Below, in pieces: positions 1-8,080 of a stretch of DNA of 64,000 nt (position 1 is the stretch's first letter; the number at the start of each line of letters is the position of its first letter). Source of the stretch: Acidobacteriaceae bacterium. GTDB lineage: Bacteria > Acidobacteriota > Terriglobia > Terriglobales > Acidobacteriaceae. A program made the position numbers and the translations under genes. The notes under the pieces were generated by a model. It had not been told where the DNA came from. It saw nothing but the letters and a program-made list of their open reading frames with translations, and did no database searches. Where the stretch lies: NCBI GenBank assembly GCA_025350325.1, contig JANXYB010000013.1, forward strand, positions 1 to 64,000, read 5' to 3'.

Positions 1-6
1 TTATCT

Positions 7-113
7 AGAGGACTCTGCGGCCAACTCTTTTATCTAGACGACTTTACAGCACACAGCCACTCGTACTTAGCACAAAACAAACGACTTCTATCCAGAGTAC
101 GGGTGGGGGTGGG
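7..113. repeat. Dispersed 107-bp element, copy A
   Basis: This stretch aligns without gaps to 48970-49076. Left block 7-47 matches 37 of 41 bases, right block 75-113 matches 37 of 39, and the 27 bases between (48-74) are mostly different. The right block ends in a G-rich run (GTACGGGTGGGGGTGGG, 97-113). Read on the minus strand, units beginning AGTC recur at 86, 43 and 14, that is at steps of 43 and 29 bases. A 14-base direct repeat TTATCTAGA(g/c)GACT sits at 1-14 and 30-43. The element may continue past the left edge. The reading frames are not conserved between copies, so I treat it as non-coding. Its nature (repeat family, mobile-element end or structured RNA) is unknown. Confidence 0.8.
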
Positions 114-380
114 AGAGAAATCATGTATCAGGAATGTCGCCCCATCATGCCTGTAAATACGGGCGGTTCAGATCGCTCTTGTTTCAAGGCACAACCTCAG
201 TCTTGCCAAAAAGACACCCGCGTTAAATCCCCAAGGCATTGGAATTTGGGTAGGAGGCCACGAATCTGATCGCTCAAGGGCCGACGAGCGATTCTGAACG
301 TTGGTTGATGGTTTTCTATCACCGAATGACCTCAACTCACGCCCATTTCAGGCTCCCTATTCAAGCCTATTTCGCAGCGT
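114..380. other. Intergenic, no gene seen
   Basis: This is the rest of the space between the repeat copy and the end of truB. I find no convincing coding frame, no strong terminator after truB, and no tRNA-like fold. Confidence 0.5.
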
Positions 381-1259
381 CTATCCCATCCCAACAACGG
401 GTTGAAAAAGCGTTCCGGCTACCCGTCTCGCGATTCCAACGAGGTCTCTGCTTCCGGCAAATACCTTCACTAACGGCGCGCTTGAAAACTCCGGTAGATT
501 TGCCTGGGCCCCATTGCGCAGCCGGCCAAGTGCGATTTCATCTCCCGTAACTGAAGGCATCTCCGGCAGCAAACAGCGGGGGTGCAGACACTGGCCCTCG
601 AGTGCCGCCGCGTCCCCGGCCCGCAATTCCAAAGCGTCGAGACGCTGCGCCTCTTCGAGCGTAAACACTCCAGCGCGCGTGCGTCGCAAACTGCTCAAGT
701 GCGCCCCGCAACCTAATGCCTGCCCCAGTTCGTGCGCGACCGAGCGCACATAACCGCCCGCGCTTATGCTCATAACGAACGTTGCTTCCGCATCATTGAG
801 CCCTACAATCTCAAACGACAAAATGCGAATGGTAGCCGGTTTGAGTTCGACCGCCTTCCCTTCCCTGGCAAGCTTGTACGCCGGAATGCCTTTAACCTTT
901 TTCGCGGAAAACGATGGCGGCATCTGTTCCATCTCGCCGTGAAAGTGGTGTGCCGCCTCGCGCACCTGTTCGAGTTCCAATCGCGGCTCGACCCGCGTGC
1001 CGACTAGCTGCCCATCTGCGTCGTACGTGTCGGTGGCGAAGCCGAAGCGAATGATCCCCGAGTAGCTTTTCTCTGCTGCCGAAAAGTATTGCGCGAGCCG
1101 CGTGTACTTTCCGAGGAGTAGCGGCAAAACACCAGTTGCCATGGGGTCGAGCGTGCCGAGGTGTCCAATCGAACGCTCCCCGGTAATACGGCGCAGCCGG
1201 TTCACAACATCATGGCTGGTTAAGCCGCCCGGCTTGTCGATCACCAGAAGTCCGTTCAC
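381..1259 (-). CDS. truB: tRNA pseudouridine-55 synthase TruB
   Basis: TruB isomerises U55 in the T-loop of tRNAs to pseudouridine in the cytoplasm. The protein is 292 residues, the usual size. It opens with the family N-terminus (GLLVIDKPGGLTSHDVV), and the motif GHLGTLDPMATGVL places the catalytic aspartate at D38. The motif SYSGIIRFGFATDTYDADG is also typical. The start is GTG at 1259, with no earlier family-like sequence. It is the last gene of a leftward run: folE ends 30 bp upstream and two pterin synthases lie before that, so it is probably co-transcribed with them although the functions are unrelated. In many bacteria truB follows infB and rbfA; that neighbourhood is absent here. Confidence 0.96.
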   Translation of the reverse strand: MNGLLVIDKPGGLTSHDVVNRLRRITGERSIGHLGTLDPMATGVLPLLLGKYTRLAQYFSAAEKSYSGIIRFGFATDTYDADGQLVGTRVEPRLELEQVREAAHHFHGEMEQMPPSFSAKKVKGIPAYKLAREGKAVELKPATIRILSFEIVGLNDAEATFVMSISAGGYVRSVAHELGQALGCGAHLSSLRRTRAGVFTLEEAQRLDALELRAGDAAALEGQCLHPRCLLPEMPSVTGDEIALGRLRNGAQANLPEFSSAPLVKVFAGSRDLVGIARRVAGTLFQPVVGMG

Positions 1260-1289
1260 CTCACTACTCTAGTTGGTTTGCCCTCATGC

Positions 1290-1922
1290 TCACAGTGCGC
1301 CGGAACTCGGTTGGCGCATTAGAGACAGAAATTCCGACCGCGTCTCCTTCTGTCTGAAGCAGCCCACCATCGCCGATGTGACCGTCCATGCAGCCTGCTT
1401 CTCTATACCGCGCATCATCATGCAAAGATGCCGCGCTTCGATCACTACGCCTACGCCCTGCGGCGCGATCGCCTCTTGAATTGTGTCGGCAATCTGCCGC
1501 GTCAGCCGCTCCTGCACTTGCAAGCGGCGCGCAAAGACTTCGACCAGCCGTGCGATCTTGCTCAACCCGATAACCTTGCCATTGGGAACGTAGGCAACAT
1601 GCACCTTACCGAAAAACGGCAGCATGTGATGTTCGCACAGAGAGAACATCTCGATGTCCCTGACAATCACCATCTCGTCGTATTCCACATCAAACATCGC
1701 CTCGCGAAGAATCTTCGTCGGGTCTTCTTTGTATCCCTTGGTCAAAAAAGCCATCGACTTCTCGACGCGACCCGGCGTCGCCTGCAGACCGTCGCGATCG
1801 GGATCCTCACCCAGCCTGCGCAAAATTTCGCGATACATCTCTTCGGTGCTGAATGCGCCCAGACCCTCATCGATTTGCACAACTCCACGCGCCGGCTTGT
1901 CTACTCTCATCGGTTGCGCCAT
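1290..1922 (-). CDS. folE: GTP cyclohydrolase I (FolE, type IA)
   Basis: FolE converts GTP to 7,8-dihydroneopterin triphosphate, the first step to folate, tetrahydrobiopterin and queuosine-type deazapurines. The zinc ligands are visible: C96 and H99 in the motif [19 protein letters not shown], and C167 in [10 protein letters not shown], with H98 also present. The central signature ([19 protein letters not shown], about 116-133) is intact, so this is a zinc-dependent type IA enzyme of 210 residues. I chose ATG at 1922 because GGGAGG lies 9 nt upstream (1932-1937). An ATG in the same frame at 1943 lies before that site. Two pterin synthases precede it, the nearer ending 45 bp upstream, so its product probably feeds them. 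Confidence 0.96.
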   Translation of the reverse strand: MAQPMRVDKPARGVVQIDEGLGAFSTEEMYREILRRLGEDPDRDGLQATPGRVEKSMAFLTKGYKEDPTKILREAMFDVEYDEMVIVRDIEMFSLCEHHMLPFFGKVHVAYVPNGKVIGLSKIARLVEVFARRLQVQERLTRQIADTIQEAIAPQGVGVVIEARHLCMMMRGIEKQAAWTVTSAMVGCFRQKETRSEFLSLMRQPSSGAL

Positions 1923-1967
1923 GACTAACATCCTCCCGCCCAAGGGAATCGGGCGTCGTTCTTAAAC

Positions 1968-2381
1968 TCATTCACCTTCGTACTGAAAGAAATTGTTCTC
2001 AGTCTCTTCGATGCGTACATACGACAACTGATCAGCCGGAAGCGCATCCTTTAGCAATTGAAATACTTCCCTGCAAAGATTTTCCGTTGTCGGCACTCGC
2101 TTCACAAACAGCGGATCAAAATTCAAATTGGTGTGATCAAAGCGAGTCAACACCGTGTTCTCCACGGTTTTGTCGAGATCCACCATGTTCATCACCATGC
2201 CGGTTTCTGGATTCACCGCCCCGCCCACCAGCACTTCAACAACGTAGTTGTGCCCGTGTCCGTAAGCATTGTTGCACTTGCCATACGTGGTACGATTCAC
2301 TTCGTCAGAGAGAGCATCGGAATGCAAACGATGACTGGCGCTCAACATGTAGCGCCGCCCAAAGTAGGCCTTGTCACTCAT
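1968..2381 (-). CDS. 6-pyruvoyl-tetrahydropterin synthase family, paralogue 1
   Basis: This protein belongs to the QueD/PTPS family, which acts on dihydroneopterin triphosphate. The zinc histidines are H17 (SASHRL) and H42/H44 (GHGH). The catalytic cysteine C36 sits in CNNAYGHGHNY, a C-x5-HGH spacing. That spacing, the motif DPETG-like NPETGMVMN, FDHTNLN and ETENN resemble animal PTPS (tetrahydrobiopterin synthesis) more than QueD, which has C-x3-HGH. The length is 137 residues. Its ATG overlaps the stop of the upstream paralogue by four bases (ATGA), so the pair is translationally coupled. The likely product is 6-pyruvoyl-tetrahydropterin or 6-carboxy-tetrahydropterin; which one cannot be told from sequence alone. 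Confidence 0.9.
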   Translation of the reverse strand: MSDKAYFGRRYMLSASHRLHSDALSDEVNRTTYGKCNNAYGHGHNYVVEVLVGGAVNPETGMVMNMVDLDKTVENTVLTRFDHTNLNFDPLFVKRVPTTENLCREVFQLLKDALPADQLSYVRIEETENNFFQYEGE

Positions 2382-2809
2382 TGCCCACCCCGGTATTCAG
2401 CGAAAATCTCCGGCGTCTCATACACCCGCACACGGCTCAATTGGGCTACGGCCGTTCCATTCACGCCCTGTCCTATCACTCCTGCGAGCCGCGTCCATGC
2501 GGCAATTGCGATGTTCTCGGTGGTGGGTATGACCTTCGCAAATTCGGCAACCTCCATGTTCAAGTGACGATGGTCGTAAGCGTCCAGCACCTCCCGCTCC
2601 ATCACATCCTTGAGCCACTTGAGGTCCACCACAAATCCGGTTACCGGGTCGGGCTCGCCAGCCACGGTGACTTCGAGGGTATAGTTGTGGCCGTGCCCAT
2701 TGCGCCGAGCGCAGCGCCCAAACACCTGCTCGTTTTTTTCCACCGTCCACTCCTCGTTCCAGTAGAAGTGTGAAGCGGAAAATGTCGCCCGCCGTGTCAA
2801 CTCGATCAT
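2378..2809 (-). CDS. 6-pyruvoyl-tetrahydropterin synthase family, paralogue 2
   Basis: This is a second PTPS/QueD family member of 143 residues and the first gene of the leftward pterin operon. H14 (SASHFYW) and H39/H41 (GHGH) are the expected zinc ligands, and C33 in CARRNGHGHNY keeps the C-x5-HGH spacing. DPVTGFVVD, YDHRHLN and VYETPE match the family. It differs from its neighbour in the CARRN/CNNAY loop and in several inserts, so it is an old duplicate rather than a recent copy. GAGGGTAAGA directly before ATG at 2809 serves as ribosome binding site. The two may form different pterins or a hetero-oligomer (inference); no sepiapterin reductase is visible here. Confidence 0.9.
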   Translation of the reverse strand: MIELTRRATFSASHFYWNEEWTVEKNEQVFGRCARRNGHGHNYTLEVTVAGEPDPVTGFVVDLKWLKDVMEREVLDAYDHRHLNMEVAEFAKVIPTTENIAIAAWTRLAGVIGQGVNGTAVAQLSRVRVYETPEIFAEYRGGQ

Positions 2810-2891
2810 TTCTTACCCTCAACTGAACAGATGCCAGCAGCACGCCTCTTGTTGCAGCATTTACATTTTGCTTACAAGTTCGGGCGATGCA

Positions 2892-4073
2892 TCAGCCCGG
2901 ATACGTACGGCCCTTCCAGCTTACCTGCTTCACAATCCGGTGCTTGAACCAGCTTCGATAGAGCAGCACAATGAACAAAGGCAGCCCCAGCGGCGATAGC
3001 GCACAATCCACAAAGGGAAAATTCGACTTCGCCACCCGCCCATAAAACCTGAATAGGTTACGCGCCCAAAGCAGCGCCAACACCCATCCCGCACCCAGCC
3101 ACTGCAACGAATGCGGACCGAACCGCGCATCCCACATCCTCACTGCGAGCCACGGCAAACCTATTAGCAGCACAATATCCAGCGCCCGCCAAAACGCGGT
3201 TGCCAACGCATTGTGGAACAGCAAGGCGAGATTCTTCGTCCATCCCTCCATCATGGCTTCACTGGTCCTGTACATTCTGGTAGCCACCGCGTCCTCCGCG
3301 TACCTAAATCGCAATCCCACCTTGCGCCGCTTGGCGAGGAACGCGAGCTCCACATCTTCAAGCACATCGTTCGCGACCGATGCATGACCGCCCAGCCGCC
3401 GATAAGCCTCCCGCTCGACAAGCAAAAATTGCCCATTCGCGGCTGCGATGCGCTGATTTGGATCGGAGACCTTTACCGGCGGGTAAGCCAACGCTAGTTC
3501 TGAAAACACCAGCGGCATAAGCGCTCTCTGCGTCAACCCGGTTACGATCTGCCGCGGTGAATAGCTCAGCATTCCCACCTTGTGCCGCTCCGCCTCGTGC
3601 ATCGCACGCCGCAGGTTTCCCGGTTCGTGCACCGTGTCGGCGTCGGTGAAAAGCAGCCAGCGCCCCCGTGCCTTACGCGCTGCCGTCCAGATCGCATTGT
3701 TTTTCCCCGTCCAACCAGGTATTAATTTGTCTGCTTCGAGGACCGTCACCCCGTCGAATCCACGCGCAATCTCCGCCGTTCGGTCGCTCGATTGGTCATC
3801 AACCACGATCAACTCCCAATCCCGCTCGAGCTTGAATATTTCTTTAGACTGCGTAACCAGCGATCGCAGGCAATCTCCGAGGCAGTCCTGCTCGTCGCGT
3901 GCCGGCACAATCACCGTTAATTCCATGAGATTGTCGGGCTCAGGCTGGTCATAGACTGAACCCACCCTCAACGGTATGGATAGTGGGGCATTTGGCTCGT
4001 CCGATAACCCCAACACCGGCTTCCACATCTTCGCTCCCGGTGCCTCTGCTGACCCTTGGCTATCCTGTGCCAT
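2892..4073 (-). CDS. Family 2 glycosyltransferase, membrane-anchored
   Basis: This is an inverting GT-A glycosyltransferase of 393 residues. The nucleotide-sugar site begins at VIVPARDEQDCL (about residue 54) and continues with VVDDQSSD, while LFTDADTVHEP gives the metal-binding DxD-like motif. NDVLEDVELAFLAKR supplies the acidic ED region of the acceptor side. The last third holds three or four hydrophobic segments (about 285-375), placing the active domain on the cytoplasmic face of the inner membrane. The general plan recalls carotenoid or hopanoid glycosyltransferases (CrtQ/HpnB type), but the substrate is unknown. About 50 residues precede the catalytic domain, so an internal start is possible. 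It is divergent from the thioredoxin gene, with 50 bp between the chosen starts. Confidence 0.85.
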   Translation of the reverse strand: MAQDSQGSAEAPGAKMWKPVLGLSDEPNAPLSIPLRVGSVYDQPEPDNLMELTVIVPARDEQDCLGDCLRSLVTQSKEIFKLERDWELIVVDDQSSDRTAEIARGFDGVTVLEADKLIPGWTGKNNAIWTAARKARGRWLLFTDADTVHEPGNLRRAMHEAERHKVGMLSYSPRQIVTGLTQRALMPLVFSELALAYPPVKVSDPNQRIAAANGQFLLVEREAYRRLGGHASVANDVLEDVELAFLAKRRKVGLRFRYAEDAVATRMYRTSEAMMEGWTKNLALLFHNALATAFWRALDIVLLIGLPWLAVRMWDARFGPHSLQWLGAGWVLALLWARNLFRFYGRVAKSNFPFVDCALSPLGLPLFIVLLYRSWFKHRIVKQVSWKGRTYPG

Positions 4074-4123
4074 CGCCGCCTTGCCCCTTCCGTTGTGAAC
4101 CTATCGCTCCGTATTATAAGGAC

Positions 4124-4615
4124 GTGCGATTTCTTCGTTCATTCGCCCTGGTATCGCTTTTGACGCTCGCCGCGGGTTCGGGCTGCGATCGGGGATCCCA
4201 CCCCGCACAGACCGACAAGGTAGCCCCTGACTTCACCGTATCCGACGGCACCGCCACAATTCACTTGGCAAGCTATCGCGGTCGCGTCGTACTGTTGAAT
4301 TTTTGGGCTACGTGGTGCCCACCTTGTGTTCAGGAGATGCCGGCGTTACTGCAGTTACAACACGACCGCCCAGATCTGGCAGTGCTCGCCGTCAGCATCG
4401 ATGAGGATCCGGGCGCTTACAGCCGCTTTCTCGCACGCTATCATGTCGACCTAATCAGCGTGCGGGACCCTGATCGGTCCGCCGCCAAACTTTATCACAC
4501 CGAGGGCTGGCCAGAAACTTATATCATTGACAAAAAGGGAGTTATTAGGAGAAAAATCGTCGGTGACCCCGATTGGACCAACCCAGAAATTCGCGCTTAT
4601 CTTAAAAATCTTTAG
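4124..4615 (+). CDS. TlpA/ResA-like thiol-disulfide protein, secreted
   Basis: This is a thioredoxin-fold protein of 163 residues with the redox motif WCPPC in FWATWCPPCVQEMP and the cis-proline region GWPETYIID. The N-terminus is a hydrophobic export signal ending SGCDRG, a weak lipobox, so it is either a periplasmic lipoprotein or a secreted protein. TlpA/ResA proteins reduce disulfides outside the cytoplasm, often during cytochrome c maturation; the partner here is unknown. I place the start at GTG 4124 because the signal peptide begins there and AAGGA lies just upstream, though the spacing is short. The open frame extends back to 3983 but would overlap the divergent glycosyltransferase and puts proline-rich sequence before the signal peptide. 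Confidence 0.88.
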   Translation: MRFLRSFALVSLLTLAAGSGCDRGSHPAQTDKVAPDFTVSDGTATIHLASYRGRVVLLNFWATWCPPCVQEMPALLQLQHDRPDLAVLAVSIDEDPGAYSRFLARYHVDLISVRDPDRSAAKLYHTEGWPETYIIDKKGVIRRKIVGDPDWTNPEIRAYLKNL

Positions 4616-4639
4616 CAGAGCAACTGTTATCCTGACCAT

Positions 4640-4915
4640 ATGACCAACGTGGACATCGTTTTCCGCTATGCCACACCCCCCACTGAGGCTGTGACGTTCG
4701 CGCTGGCCAATACGCGCGAGGTCTACGGCATAAGGCGGCTCAGCTTTGACTCCGCCGCCCACACCCTCCGCGTGGAATACGACGCCACCCGGCTCAATGC
4801 TGCAGCGGTAGCGCAACTCATTCGCCAGGCTGGTTTGCAGATCACCGAAGAGCTCGCATTGACGTCCCCGGCAAAGGCCCCGGAACCCGCTCCTGCTGCG
4901 TACACAGGCAATTAG
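4640..4915 (+). CDS. Small HMA-like domain protein without the metal cysteines
   Basis: This is a 91-residue cytoplasmic protein starting 24 bp after the TlpA-like gene, so probably co-transcribed. The pattern of strands and helices (VDIVFRYATPP, FALANTREVYGIRRLSFD, TLRVEYDATRLNAAAVAQLIRQAGL) matches the heavy-metal-associated ferredoxin-like fold. The MxCxxC metal site of copper chaperones is missing: the protein has no cysteine at all. A metal role is therefore unlikely and a binding role of unknown kind is more plausible. The C-terminal 20 residues are Pro/Ala-rich. The domain call rests on the pattern only. Confidence 0.7.
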   Translation: MTNVDIVFRYATPPTEAVTFALANTREVYGIRRLSFDSAAHTLRVEYDATRLNAAAVAQLIRQAGLQITEELALTSPAKAPEPAPAAYTGN

Positions 4916-5005
4916 GCTCAATTTCGTCCGACTCCAGCCTGGATGCAGCCGTCTCATGTAAGCGGCCGAGGAAAATATTATCGAAGCACTAAGTTTGTCA
5001 GCAGT

Positions 5006-5039
5006 CCAAAAAGGCCGCAAGAAGGTCGGCCTTTTTTGG
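5006..5039. terminator. Bidirectional terminator
   Basis: CCAAAAAGGCCG and CGGCCTTTTTTGG form a stem of about 12 bp with A/T runs on both sides. It lies between two convergent genes (the HMA-like gene and the carboxylesterase), so it can stop both transcripts. Confidence 0.85.
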
Positions 5040-5053
5040 CGTCAGTTGTTGCC

Positions 5054-6625
5054 TTAGAAGTGCATTGGCGGAATTCCCTTGAGCAGGAACTCATAGCGGG
5101 CGCGCGTCGTATCGGGTGCCGCTGTGATAGGGCTGTTCAGATGAATAAGTGAATCGTCGGCACCGTACTTCGGCCACACCGGCAATCCCGCTCCGTTGGG
5201 GTCACCGGTTTTGGCGAAGTTGGTCCAGTAGCTCATCATCGCTTCGCTCAACTGACGATCCTCGGGACGCACCGTTTCGCCAGGCCGGGTATCCAGTGTT
5301 CCGAACACGTATTCAATGTCATCGGAGTGGAAAGCAAATGTGCCGGGATGATATTTGCTCGGCAGGGCTGCCAGTTCAAAGTAATAGCGATACACTGGCG
5401 AGTCGGGAGACGTCTTGCGTTGCGCTTCCAGCCACTTCCAGGTTCCGAACGCGATGAAGGAATCACTTGCAAAATCGATCGCCGCACGCAATGCCTGCGG
5501 ATCAGTATCGCCGGGATAAAGCTTGAGGAATTCTGGAGCGCGTTCTTTGAACGTTCCATTCGCCGTTTCGCTCCATTGTGCGGCAGTCACTCCGCGCATA
5601 ACAGCGAAACTGCCTTCATCGGCGTTCCAACCTGCCAGCAGTGGTACGTGTGCCTGCTTGCCTGATGCGTATGTCTGCGCAACCTGCTCGGTGAGAAACT
5701 TTCCGTCAATGTCGGGAGCAAATCCCACCTGCCCTTTAGCCTTTGCGGCATCGAGAATTTTTTCTGTCGTCACCGCGCGCAATTCAGCAAGGGACTTCAC
5801 GCCCAGCGTTTCGACCCACTTGGCATCGACGGGCGCGCGTTCTGCAACGGTCTCACCGCCAAGATTCAACGCGCTGGGGAAGGCTGCTCCGCTCTCTCCG
5901 ATCACTTTGTGAAACAAGCCCTGCGCCATCGGCGAAGCCATCAGCGTACTCACGGCAAACGACCCGGCGCTCTCACCGAAGATCGTCACGTTGCCAGGAT
6001 CACCACCAAAATTTTTAATGTTGCCCTTGACCCATTGCAGCGCCGCCACCATATCCATCAGGCCGTAGTTCCCTGCCGAACCATTCGCTTCTTTTGCCAG
6101 ATCGTCGGTCGCCAGAAAGCCGAAGACGCCGAGGCGATAGTTAATCGTCACCAGCACCACACCTTTGGTGGGCAGGAAATCTCCGTTGTGGCGAGGCTCG
6201 GAACTGCCTCCGCCCGAATAGCCGCCGCCGTGGATCCAGAACATGACAGGCAACTTGCTTTTGTCGGTCGCATCGGCCGGCGTGTAAACGTTCAAAAAGA
6301 GGCAATCTTCGCTGGGGCCGGCATCTTGAAACACCATGTCATCGAACACGCGTCCCTGTGCGCAATGCGCGCCAAATTTAGTCGCATCGCGATCACCCTT
6401 CCATTTTGCCGGTGCTTGGGGAGCTTTCCACCGCAAGTCCGCGACTGGCGGAGCGGCATAAGGCAGCCCTAGAAATGCGCGAACTTTCCCGTTGTTGATG
6501 GTCTTGCCAGCGACTTTTCCCTGCTCCGTTTTTGCCTTGAGTGAATCTGCCCCTGCGGCTCCCGACACCGCAACTAAGATCGTTGCGGTAGCCAAGGCCC
6601 ACGTAATCCTGCTACATATATGCAT
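5054..6625 (-). CDS. Secreted type-B carboxylesterase
   Basis: This is an alpha/beta-hydrolase of the carboxylesterase type B / para-nitrobenzyl esterase family, 523 residues. An N-terminal signal peptide (hydrophobic to about residue 26, then GADS) sends it out of the cytoplasm. The oxyanion motif WIHGGGYSGG, the nucleophile S219 in FGESAG, the acid E337 (NADEGS) and H433 (AFHSDDIEYVF) form the catalytic set. EDCLFLNVYTP is a family signature. I start at ATG 6625, 8 nt after GGAGG (6634-6638). The natural ester is unknown; plant-derived or polyketide esters are possible. It is a monocistronic gene closed by the terminator at 5006-5039. Confidence 0.93.
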   Translation of the reverse strand: MHICSRITWALATATILVAVSGAAGADSLKAKTEQGKVAGKTINNGKVRAFLGLPYAAPPVADLRWKAPQAPAKWKGDRDATKFGAHCAQGRVFDDMVFQDAGPSEDCLFLNVYTPADATDKSKLPVMFWIHGGGYSGGGSSEPRHNGDFLPTKGVVLVTINYRLGVFGFLATDDLAKEANGSAGNYGLMDMVAALQWVKGNIKNFGGDPGNVTIFGESAGSFAVSTLMASPMAQGLFHKVIGESGAAFPSALNLGGETVAERAPVDAKWVETLGVKSLAELRAVTTEKILDAAKAKGQVGFAPDIDGKFLTEQVAQTYASGKQAHVPLLAGWNADEGSFAVMRGVTAAQWSETANGTFKERAPEFLKLYPGDTDPQALRAAIDFASDSFIAFGTWKWLEAQRKTSPDSPVYRYYFELAALPSKYHPGTFAFHSDDIEYVFGTLDTRPGETVRPEDRQLSEAMMSYWTNFAKTGDPNGAGLPVWPKYGADDSLIHLNSPITAAPDTTRARYEFLLKGIPPMHF

Positions 6626-6699
6626 CAAAAAATCCTCCGCGGAATACGTTATCAGGACGGGGATGGTCGTGTCTGAGTTTCAACAAACGCATCTGACTT

Positions 6700-7989
6700 C
6701 TAAAACAGCTCAGGCGCCAACAAGTCAGCCATCGTCTCGCGGCGCCGAATGAGCCGAGCTCTCGATCCCTCGACCAGCACCTCGGCGGGACGCATGCGGG
6801 TGTTGTAGTTTGAACTCTGTGCCATGCCGTACGCGCCTGCATCGAGCAGCGCGACCAGGTCGCCAGGCTCAAGCGGCTTGAGCTTGCGGTCACGGGCAAA
6901 GAAGTCCCCTGTCTCGCACACAGGCCCAACTACGTCGAAAGTTTGCATGCGCCCAGCGCGGGGCCGTACCGGCACGATCTCATGATGTGCCTGATAGAGT
7001 GCGGGGCGGATCAGATCATTCATTGCTGCGTCAGTAATCACAAAGGTCTTTTTGCCATTGCGCTTGACTTGAAGCACCCGCGCCACCAGCGCACCCGCCT
7101 GCGCCACGATGAAACGTCCCGGCTCGAGCAGCAATCTGCCCTCGAAACCCCTAAGGGCCTGCTCAATGGCCGCAGCGTATTCCTGCACTTTTTCATCTGG
7201 ACCAGGCGCTGAGGTTTTGGCGGCGTCGCTGTGATAGTCGATGCCGAGGCCGCCACCGGCGTCGATGACACGCAGAGCGATGCCGTCGCGTCCCAGGTCC
7301 TCGACGAGCTTTTTTACTCGCACTATCGCTGCACCGAAGGGCGCGGCCGCGCGAATCTGCGATCCGATATGCACGCTGACGCCGTTCGCCACTAACCAGC
7401 GATTGTTGGCGGCGCTGCGATAGATGGCGGCTGCGAGACGAATGTCGATTCCGAATTTATGCTCGCGCAAGCCCGTCGAGATGTACGGATGCGTTTCGGC
7501 GAACACATCGGGATTGACGCGCAGGGCGAAGCGAGCCTTCCGCTTCAATTTTTTGGCGCGCACGGCGAGAAGTTCAAGCTCAGCGACGCTCTCAACGTTG
7601 AATTGCAGAATGCCGGCGGTAAGGGCTAGATCTATTTCCGCGCTCGTCTTGCCCACGCCCGAGAAAACCACGTGCCCCATGGCCTCGGATGCGGCAGTTT
7701 GTACACGCTGTAATTCTCCCCCCGAGACGATGTCAAAGCCCGCTCCCCTGTAGGCTAGAAGCTTGAGAATCGCCAGCGCAGAGTTAGCTTTGACGGCATA
7801 GCAGATCAAATGATCGCGGCTCTTGAAGGATTGCTGAAATAGTTGCAGACGTTCAATGATTTGGTCGGCGGAGTAGACATACAACGGCGTGCCATATCGA
7901 TGCGCCAGAGCTTCGAGCGAAGTCTTTCCGCAACACAGAGCGCTATCAGGTTGGGGATGATGAAAGGGCCGGGATGAAAAACTCGTCAA
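6700..7989 (-). CDS. lysA: Diaminopimelate decarboxylase LysA
   Basis: LysA decarboxylates meso-diaminopimelate to L-lysine using PLP. YAVKANS carries the PLP lysine (K67 from the chosen start). VFSGVGKT, VHIGSQI, IDAGGGLGI and LLEPGRFIVAQAG are the other fold-III decarboxylase motifs, and CETGDFFA gives the C-terminal active-site cysteine. The chosen start is TTG at 7989, preceded by GGAAG with about 6 nt spacing, giving 429 residues with a family-like N-terminus. The frame stays open to a TTG at 8091, which would add 34 residues, lacks a binding site, and would overlap the upstream hydrolase gene. The alpha/beta hydrolase gene ends 91 bp upstream on the same strand. Confidence 0.94.
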   Translation of the reverse strand: MTSFSSRPFHHPQPDSALCCGKTSLEALAHRYGTPLYVYSADQIIERLQLFQQSFKSRDHLICYAVKANSALAILKLLAYRGAGFDIVSGGELQRVQTAASEAMGHVVFSGVGKTSAEIDLALTAGILQFNVESVAELELLAVRAKKLKRKARFALRVNPDVFAETHPYISTGLREHKFGIDIRLAAAIYRSAANNRWLVANGVSVHIGSQIRAAAPFGAAIVRVKKLVEDLGRDGIALRVIDAGGGLGIDYHSDAAKTSAPGPDEKVQEYAAAIEQALRGFEGRLLLEPGRFIVAQAGALVARVLQVKRNGKKTFVITDAAMNDLIRPALYQAHHEIVPVRPRAGRMQTFDVVGPVCETGDFFARDRKLKPLEPGDLVALLDAGAYGMAQSSNYNTRMRPAEVLVEGSRARLIRRRETMADLLAPELF

Positions 7990-8080
7990 AGTAATCTTCC
8001 GAAAATGTTCGTGGGCTGCTATGAGCCTATCGCATTCCTCTGCCTGCGTTTTCACTGATGTGTTTGTTATTCGCGGCGAA

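Noticed and set aside
1-48. Right end of an IS21-like insertion sequence
   Set aside because: The CA-ended stretch with repeated TTATCTAGA motifs recalls IS ends, but the conserved block continues 27 nt beyond the supposed end in both copies, and no transposase is visible. I keep it as an unassigned repeat.
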